Shown here: in pieces, positions 55,613-64,000 of the stretch
How positions within the stretch are numbered: the stretch's first letter is position 1
How the letters are laid out: the number at the start of each line of letters is the position of its first letter
NCBI GenBank assembly: GCA_002943765.1
Contig: PQWQ01000029.1
Coordinates: 248,001-312,000, forward strand
Length of the DNA: 64,000 bases
Source of the DNA: Psoroptes ovis
Taxonomy: Eukaryota; Arthropoda; Arachnida; Sarcoptiformes; Psoroptidae
Reading direction: 5' to 3'
The notes under the pieces: generated by a model
The model's input: the letters and a program-made list of their open reading frames with translations, nothing else
Database searches by the model: none
What the model was told of the DNA's origin: nothing
Made by a program: the position numbers and the translations under genes

Positions 55613-56847
55613 TATTTTTATGAAAATCAAAGCTTGAATAGTTTGCAATAATAAAAGACAATTGAATTTGAAAATGAAATTTTTGAAAAAATGAAAATGA
55701 ATGAATTTGAAAATTTTGAAAAACTCACAAGTCAGGTGTGCCTAAATGATAATACAATCAATTGTTGTGTAATGTCGAAATATGTGGTGTGTTTGGGCAA
55801 AATTACAATGGAAAAATGGAAAAATTAAAATTTAAAATTCATTAATTGTAAGTAATTTAATTGCAATTTAATTCAAAATATTCGAATGAATTTTCAAAGA
55901 GTTTGGCCATTCATTTTGGGGCCATTCACATAAGACAAAGATAAGACATCTTTGATTTGTGTGTGTTTGCTGGTCGTCGTGAATGCATTTTTTTTGCATA
56001 TCATCGAAATCAAATCATTGAATTTATACATCCACACAAAAACATCTACAAATATCGGATATAGATTTTTGTAAGGGGAAAATTTATTCAACATAAATAT
56101 CGAATAAATATGATATGAATGAATGATCGTGATCAAGTTTATCTTAGGATTTTATTTCATAAAATATACATTGACATGCATGTAAATGCAAGATGTGCTG
56201 CAGCATGTAAGAATTTCTATGTTTTTTGTTTGGTTAATGTTTTAGGGCTATTAATTAATCTTATTTCACGAAGAAGAGAAGAACGAATAAATGAATTGAA
56301 TTCATTGAAGCATTTTTTCACCGAAAACATTTTTATCAAATAAAAATCCTATAAAACATATCAGTTTATCAAGTTATTAAATGGTAATTTTAAACGCGAT
56401 AACAATAATCATCTGGCAATATTTTTACATGTAAAACAACTGAGGGAATTTTCCAGGTAAATTTTCTCATATTGTCAATTGCAATAAATGAATGTAATTT
56501 ACAAGGAATTAAAATTTGAAAAATTCAAAATAATTAATTGATGGATGCACGTTTGTTTCGGGGCCATAGAACAACGATTAGTTTTTTCAACTTTTGTCGA
56601 AAATGAAAAAATTTTAATTATCATTTTCGCTTATCTTAGCTTTGCATATACAAATTAACACAACACTGGCACATCTTTTTACATAAACGACCAATGAAAT
56701 GCAAAAATTGCCCAAATGCCACAGGGTACATATCGTTTACTGATGAAATCATATACCTGGGCTTCTGTTATTCTTCAAATTATGGCCATTTGTTTATGGT
56801 GAAAAAAAAAAATGAAATCAAATATGTTTTTATATGCATTTTTGTTA

Positions 56848-56927
56848 TTAGGTTGTCCGGAAAGTTTTTGCCGATTATATCGTAGGGAATCATGAAAAAA
56901 TCGTCAAAAACTTATCGGACAATCTTA
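56848..56927. mobile_element. mariner-like hairpin MITE 25 (type P)
   Basis: TTAGGTTGTCCGGAAAGTTT to CTTATCGGACAATCTTA, with GCCGATTATATCGTAGGG inside. Confidence 0.87.
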
Positions 56928-58260
56928 TAGATTAACATTAATTAATCATTGAATTGTATGAATTCTCGAATGTTTCCATTTTTAATTCGATTGTTTTGGT
57001 TTTAAATAATACAAAAATAATTTATACAGAATCAATCAATATTATTATTAATATTAACACAACTCCACCTTTCAAGCACGATTTATAAATGGTGAATGTA
57101 AGGTGATGTAATATGATGTGCTTTTTGTACAAATAACAAGGATTTTTTTCAGGATCAAAGATTATCGAAAAACCTGAAGATAAATGTTCATTTATGGAAT
57201 TCTCAGGCAAAAAGGAATTCTCAGGTTTCGTATGGCCAGAAAATTATTCTCTGATGCATTTTAAGGGGAAAAATATGGTCAAAGCAATAAATGAACAACG
57301 CGTGCGATTCGATTGATGATTGAATGTGAGTGAAATTCAATATCATCATCATTGATTTCAATTCTCATTGATTGCATTTTTTTAGCAGGTAAAAATGAAA
57401 ATTAAGAAAAAATTAAGAAACGAAAAAAATTCGTGAAAATACACATTAAGAAATGGCAATAAAACATAATTATAATTAATTACATAAATCATAAAATATA
57501 ATTTCATTTCATTTCTTTGATTAAATCTCGTCAAACATCATTGATCAATAACGATTATATTCAGTATACGACAATCAAATAAAGTGAATAAGGAGAAATT
57601 ACAGTTGAATAATTCTCAAAACAATCATTTTTTTGACTGAATAAAATCAAATATATTAAGAGAATAACTCCCTTATTATATTTTATTATTACACTGAAAA
57701 AAAAACCATTTTTGACAAGAGAAAAATTCAAAACAAAATAATAATGGAATAAAAATGGATAACATTAACCAGAAAATTCATTCATATAAATATATATGTG
57801 TGTATGCATTGAATATTATCATCAAATATTATTATTATTATTATGATTGTTATTATCATTGCAATTATTATATAATGTATACACATAAATATACTCGTGA
57901 TTTCATGAATTTCAATTTATTTATTGCTATTTATTCATTTTATTATCTTTTCATAAATTTCAATTCATTCAGACATATTAAATATACATGGATCTATTCA
58001 CTTTGGAATAAATGAAATCTCTAATATTTTGTTAAATTCAACACAACAAACTAACGAAAATTTCAAAAATCCTAAAAAATAAAGAGAGTAATGACTTTCC
58101 ACAATTTTTATTTCTGAATAAACTATAAATTCAAATGAATGAATGAATTACAACAAACAAACAAACAAATGAATCAAAATTAAAGATCAATGATCATCAA
58201 ATTGATGGAGATAAACATAATAACACTAAATGATAATATATAATACAAATGAAAATATAT

Positions 58261-58340
58261 TATGATTGTCCAAAAAGTTCATTCGGCTTAATCTGAAGAG
58301 TTGCTCATGAAAATCAGCCAAAACTTTTCGGACAACCTGA
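58261..58340. mobile_element. mariner-like hairpin MITE 26 (type G)
   Basis: TATGATTGTCCAAAAAGTTC to CTTTTCGGACAACCTGA, type G inside (GGCTTAATC, GAGTTGCTCATGAAAATC). Confidence 0.86.
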
Positions 58341-59380
58341 AATATGATCATGTTTATATAAAATCATAATAATTACAATCCTAATATTAATGATAATCAT
58401 CAATAATAATTGTAATAACATTTTTTATTTTTTGAAATAAAAGGTAAAAATTGTATTCATTCATTCAATTATTATCATACATAAATACATGAGCCAAAAT
58501 ATTCGTTGAACTGAATTCAAAAACTTGTTATAACACTAATTCACTGAATTTGGAGATTTGGAAAATTTGAAATATTTTGACCAGCAACAACAAGACCAAT
58601 CGCTAATCTACAAAGGCTCTAATTTAATAGAAAATTTATTATTTATTTTGACAAATTCTCATGGTTTTCAAATCATTTTTTGGCGACGAATTTGTGACAA
58701 GTGACATTTAGAAGAGACATGTGCAGCAGCGAAAAAAATGAATTTCAATGAATTTTAAACAATCAAACAATGAATGAAACAATAATTATCTTTGAATATT
58801 TAAACATATTTTTCTGAAATTTTCACAGATTCAATATCACAATACAATACACAAACAATCAAAGCTTTTTCATTGTGTTTGACACTTTCCAGAAAAAAAA
58901 ACGAACACTTGAATTTCTTAGAACTTTGAGATTCATTTTTTTTTTTTTTTTTTGGCAAAATGAAAAAATATTAATTAATTATATTTAATTTTCAATGTCT
59001 TTTCGCATAGAAAATGATACACACACGCACATTTGCTTATCAAATTTTTCGTTTTGGGCTCTTAATGATACTCGATTTATTCAAAAAAAAAAAAAAAAAA
59101 AAAAAACATATTGTTTGTAATATACGAACTGCTAATTGTTTTTTTCTCTGCTCTGAGTTTTTGCTATGGCATTGACCATGGCAATGAGCTAAAATGTTGC
59201 ATTAATGCTCGCTGTTTTATCAAAAAAATTGAGCTATACAGACACAAATTAATAACGAGTTAAATAGAAGAGATATTAACTTACAACGGCTGACTTACAA
59301 ATAAATAAATGAATGAATGAATTGAAATTTTCCAAATCATTTGGCTACCTTTTCAGAGGCCCTTTTTCACAAAAAAAATA

Positions 59381-59460
59381 TTAGGTCGTCCGAAAAGTTT
59401 TTGCCGATTTTCTAATGATTTTCTACGATATAATCGGCAAAAACTTTTCGGACAATCTAA
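59381..59460. mobile_element. mariner-like hairpin MITE 27 (type P, near-perfect arms)
   Basis: TTAGGTCGTCCGAAAAGTTT to CTTTTCGGACAATCTAA; arms match over about 29 bases with two mismatches. Confidence 0.92.
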
Positions 59461-59682
59461 CAAAATGTATGAAATCATAAAGATATGCACATATACAAAA
59501 ATTTAATTCAAATTAAAAAAAATGTAATTAGTCATTTTTTTCTAATATTTGAAATTTGACTTCTGTTGTTGTTGTTGTGTGTGTACATTTACATTTATGC
59601 AAGTTAGAAGAAGGGAGAAAATTGAATATTTCAAGCTTTTAGAATATCGAATTCAACCCGAAAAACAAACTTCACATAATTT

Positions 59683-59716
59683 GCATGTAATAATTGCAAA
59701 TGCAATTATTACATGC
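59683..59716. repeat. perfect 15-bp hairpin
   Basis: GCATGTAATAATTGC and its exact complement GCAATTATTACATGC are separated by AAAT. Confidence 0.85.
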
Positions 59717-60866
59717 TGCTACTGTGTGTGTACTGGAAAAGTTTCAACCAAAAACAACAAAAAACGCGTGTAAAAATTGATCCAAACATTTGGATAAACA
59801 AAAATAAAGTAGTAATTTGTGAGTAGTTTTCAATGGAAAATCTAATTAGAAAAAAAAATGAATGGGAATATGACTGAAATCATAAATCAATTATGTTTTT
59901 GCAAAGATGATTATATTTGAAAAACGAACAGAAAAAAAATGAATGATTTACATTCCAATTAAAATGTAAAAGAAAACTTTTCAAGTATTTAGATCAAAAT
60001 ACATTTACAAAAACAATGAGAAATGGTCAATGAAATCTTATGTGGAAAACTTAAATTCATTTAAATTTTGACCAATTAAATTTGATTCAAATTTTGACTA
60101 AAAATCATTCATTTAAATTTTTCCAACTCAAAATATATGTTTGGGTAACATATTTTCCCATTATTTTTTTCTACCCATTTAATTCAAAGTTTGAATTTTT
60201 TTTTTGGTTATTCGTAAATTCGTATATTACTATGTGTTTATGTGTCTGTTCAATGAACAAAGAAATATTCATATCTTTTTTTTTTTTGTTTCGACAGAAA
60301 TCAAAAAAATCAACAACAATTTAACATTAAGGGCAATTAATTTTTAAATTAATTTCATCAACGATAACAGAAAAAATGAATTAAATTAAATTTAAATTTA
60401 ATTTTTTTTTTTTGAAAATAATAAAAAGGCATTTGGCCCTTTTAATTTATTATTTCAGAAATTTGCCCTCAAAAACAATTTGGTCAAAAGTTTTGAATTG
60501 AATTGTTTTTTTTTGGCGTAATGAATTCGAGCAAAAATATTTTAAATTGTTTTTGTTTGGCCAAACTATTGAATGAACACAACAAGGCAAATATATTTAA
60601 ACTTTGAAATTTTTCAAAAATTCAAAAAACCATTCAAAAATGGTCTGAATTTGAATTTGATTTTTTTTTTCAGGGGGGCTCATATCAAATCAAAATCTAA
60701 GGCTATAGAATTTTTCAAAAAAATTTTTTCAAAAAATTTTGAAAAAACCACAATTTTTTCTGTTTGATTATTGTTATCATATATTCAATTGCTTATATGA
60801 GTGGTGAATCGTGTATGTATGTATTATTGATTCAATGAATCGATAAATTTTTGGGCCAAAAAAATA

Positions 60867-60946
60867 TCAGATTGTCCGAAAAGTTTTGGCCGATTTTCCA
60901 ATGATTTTCTACGATATAATCGACAAAAACTTTTCGGACAGCCTAA
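60867..60946. mobile_element. mariner-like hairpin MITE 28 (type P)
   Basis: TCAGATTGTCCGAAAAGTTT to CTTTTCGGACAGCCTAA with CTACGATATAATCGAC inside. Confidence 0.9.
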
Positions 60947-61551
60947 TAAATTCTATGGCTGTTTTATCTTTGAATTTTTTTTTTTTGGGAATCTAAAATA
61001 ATCGAAATAAAAAAAACACCAGAAAAAGTATGGCCAAAAATCATTCATTCATTCATTCATTTCATAATACATCATCCAGAAAATTATAATTTTTATTATT
61101 ATTTATGCATCATTATTGTTTCTATTATTATTATTATTATCAATGACTTTTGTGTCGTAAAAGCGATAAGGCAAAATATTAAAAAATCGAGAAAATCAAA
61201 AAGTCGAAAGTACATTAAAATAATTTAAATATAAACACACAAACTGTTTAGACATGTTTTGCGCGTTTGAGCAAGTGATTCTTCAAACACATATGAGGCA
61301 GAGGAGAATCGATATTTGAAAAAATGGTTGAAATTGAACCGGAACCATGAAATCTATTTATTTTGAATGGAAAAATATTTGAAAACGCGTGTAGCTGTGT
61401 GCATCTCATAAATAATGGATTTTTTTTTCTTCGACAAAAAACAAAAGACAATTCAAGATCGAATGCAAATGAATGGATTTTGATTTTGGCGTTAAAACAA
61501 TTGTTGTGAACCATTAAGAGGAAAAAAAAGGTGAAAACAATAGAAACTACA

Positions 61552-61635
61552 TTAGGGTAGTCCGAAAAGTTTATTCGGCTTAATCAAAATAGAGTTGCCC
61601 GATGAAAATCGGCCAAAACTTTCCGGACAGCCTAA
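61552..61635. mobile_element. mariner-like hairpin MITE 29 (type G)
   Basis: TTAGGGTAGTCCGAAAAG to CTTTCCGGACAGCCTAA, type G inside (GGCTTAATC, GAGTTGCCCGATGAAAATCG). Confidence 0.87.
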
Positions 61636-63221
61636 ATACAATGAAATACATTCTTAACGATTCTCGAGATACAGAATAAAAAAAAAATTTACATTTTATC
61701 TCTCACTAAAACGAGTTGTTGTTTAGTTTATTATTATTATTTTCAATTTGAATAGAGCGTAATAATCAATATATTTTTCTCATATATATTTTTTAATGTT
61801 CAGGCAATTTGAGATTCAAAGAATAATCTGAATTCAAAATTCAAATTTCAAATTTTAATATTTTTGAATATTAAAATGAGTATTATTATGTTATGCAAAA
61901 AAAGATAGATAATCGAATATCATCATCATCATTATTATTGATTGTATCATACACACACACAACAGCACAACAGCACACACGACTTGAAAAATTCCAATTG
62001 ATTGAATGAATCAAAAACAAAAAAACAGCAGAAAAACAACTGTTTTTTACGAATTTCTCTCTGGGTGTGCTGCAGCACATGAAATCGATCTGCAAATCTC
62101 AAAATCAAAAAGATTCGATTTTCGAATCAATTCTTGTTACTGCTGCTGCTGTTTCAACTAAGAATTCAATTCAGATAATCGAAAAAAAAAGCTGAACACA
62201 GCCGTTGATACAAAAGATTTGGAAAAACAGAAAGTTTTCGTTTCCATTTTGGTGCAAAAATCATTCAAATCATTCGAAATCATTTTGGTGCTTGAATTTT
62301 GAATGATTAACCATGAAATGATTTTTGAACAATTTCATTTTGGATTTTTTTTAAATTTAAAATTTCCATTTCAATTTTCAAAAATTTGAAAATTACCAGG
62401 AACATTTGTGGTTTTTCTATTCGATTATTCTTTGGTTCGTCATGTTACAAATGATTCAAATGATGATGATGATGATCAACACACACACACACAGTACTTA
62501 GGATCATCATACATGAGTCAATTAGTTTCGATGTAAAAAATCGATTTTTTGTTTTTTCAAAAAAATATTCTTGGTTGAGACTCAGGAATCAGAGAATCAA
62601 ATATGAATAAATGAATAAGAGCTCATGAAACAAAGGACCAAATTATTTGAAGGAACAAATTCCAAAAATTTCAAAATAATTATTTTTAATTAAATTGTTT
62701 CAAAATGCATCGTCAATGTTTGCTTATTCATTTACATTTCATTTCTTAGAAATTTCAGAATTTCGTTTCGTTTAATTCATTCATTGTGCATTGAATTCCA
62801 TGTTTATTTTATTAATTGAATCATCATCATCCTTGATCCTAGATTCTAAGGGAGATGACAAATTATTATTCTGTTTGTTTGATGCATAAAGAGAAAAAAG
62901 TCCCAAATGTTTCAAAAAGGATTCGTTTTTTTTTGTTTTAAAATAAATGAAATGAAGTAATAATTAGAAAAAAAGCATGTCTGAATTGAATAGGCGAATA
63001 GTTAAGAGTAATAATAATAATAAGAATAATAATAACTCTATTAGCACTTTTAATTGATTTAATGTAAATGGAAAATTATAATAATAATAATTTTGACTAT
63101 TTGAAACTGGAAATAATTAGAATAAAATGAATTAAAATTAAAAAATAATCATTTTTATTATTATTATTATGATGTTTTTCCTTCCTATTCATAATGATAT
63201 TAATTGATGATGATGAAAATA

Positions 63222-63303
63222 TTTGGTTTTCCGAAAAGTTTTTGCTGATTTTCATGTGCAAATCTATTGTGCTAAAGCCGAATGAACTTTTCGGACAGCT
63301 TAA
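63222..63303. mobile_element. mariner-like hairpin MITE 30 (type G, reverse)
   Basis: TTTGGTTTTCCGAAAAGTTT to CTTTTCGGACAGCTTAA, reversed type G core (AAAGCCGAATGAAC). Confidence 0.84.
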
Positions 63304-63787
63304 TAATAATAATTTTAATTCAAGTTTTATATTTCATAATGTTTCATTCGTTTGTTTTTTCATTTATTAATAATATGATGAATATGTTTATCTAACTAAT
63401 TGATTTAATGGTTAAGGGTATGGGGCTCATACAGAACCCACAACACATACACACACACAAAATAATTATTTTTAATGTGGTTTTGGATGATTCAAATCAT
63501 CAAAACATTATGGGGTTTTTAATGTTGGATCACATTGGATTGGGTTCCCACATTCCCTTCGAAAATATGTCACACACAAAACCTGAAACCGTCGAAATGA
63601 ATGAAATGAAATGAAAAAAACAATTTTGGTTACAATTCAATTAGCAACCCGAAAAAACACAGAAAAATGCAGTCCTAGGAAATTCTAGGCAGAAAAATAT
63701 TGCATAAAAAACAAATGAAGAGGCCAAATTACAATATTTTAAATGATTTGCATATATCAAATTATAAAATTTTTATGGTGGATAAAT

Positions 63788-63929
63788 ACAGAGTTTAAAG
63801 TTTTTATTCGTAATTTTAAAATTAATTTTCGTAGTTTTAAAATTAAATTTCGTATTTTCAACGATCGAAATTGCATGTAAAACTACGAAATTAAATTTCA
63901 AAACTCTGAATTTAAACTTGAAACCTTGT
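63788..63929. mobile_element. AT-palindrome MITE, copy f
   Basis: Termini ACAGAGTTTAAAG and CTTGAAACCTTGT. Both flanks read TAAATA next to the element, a possible target duplication, but such hexamers are common here. Confidence 0.75.
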
Positions 63930-64000
63930 AAATAAAAAACAAGAAAATTCAATATGATCAAATTATATATTTCAATGGAAGAAATTTTCATCAACAACCA

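Larger units (their letters stand above)
49513..63787. other. noncoding stretch upstream of dac
   Basis: About 14 kb with ten mariner-like hairpins, CA-rich tracts (50230-50490) and several isolated inverted repeats. No gene-like coding region. The position upstream of a developmental regulator makes cis-control sequence plausible. Confidence 0.6.

Noticed and set aside
61248..61514. 88-codon minus-strand frame with Cys and His
   Set aside because: Cys/His spacing does not fit a zinc finger and there is no start context or partner exon.
63405..63560. tRNA- or SINE-like sequence (TGGTTAAGGGTATGGGGC)
   Set aside because: It resembles a pol III A box, but I found no matching B box or cloverleaf.

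Overview
The window is eukaryotic nuclear DNA. It is very AT-rich, has spliceosomal introns (several only 65-90 nt), GT/AG splice sites, AATAAA signals and long noncoding stretches full of small transposon remnants. The protein families point to an arthropod: a Dachshund gene, a Ctr1 copper transporter, and two divergent seven-transmembrane proteins resembling arthropod gustatory receptors. The AT bias, tiny introns and divergent receptors suggest an acariform mite, but the species is an inference that I could not check.

Layout. Bases 1-6100 are noncoding, with a ~120-bp tandem satellite at 3913-5421. A three-exon minus-strand gene at 6374-7497 encodes a high-affinity copper transporter (Ctr1/SLC31). 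After a noncoding gap, two intronless plus-strand paralogues (11703-13076 and 13342-14733) encode putative chemoreceptors. Bases 14.8-25.1 kb hold no gene I can support. The minus-strand dachshund (dac) gene fills 25.77-49.49 kb. I reconstructed eight coding exons whose splice phases all agree and give 1250 codons, with both conserved Dachshund domains (DD1 in exons 2-3, DD2 in exons 6-8). Bases 49.5-64 kb, upstream of dac, hold no gene I can support and may contain dac control sequence.

The most striking non-gene signal is a swarm of about 30 copies of an ~80-bp hairpin with mariner-like termini (TTAGGTTGTCCGAAAAGTTT...) flanked by TA, about one per 2 kb. It is absent from every coding exon, and 12 copies lie in the two largest dac introns. 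A second palindromic AT-rich family has six copies. There is also a hAT-type MITE with a perfect 8-bp target duplication, a 60-bp insertion with a perfect 15-bp duplication that looks like an extremely truncated LINE tail, and several isolated perfect hairpins.

The genes do not form a pathway: copper uptake, chemoreception and a developmental transcription cofactor are simply neighbours. I found no tRNA, rRNA, CRISPR array or bacterial-type operon.
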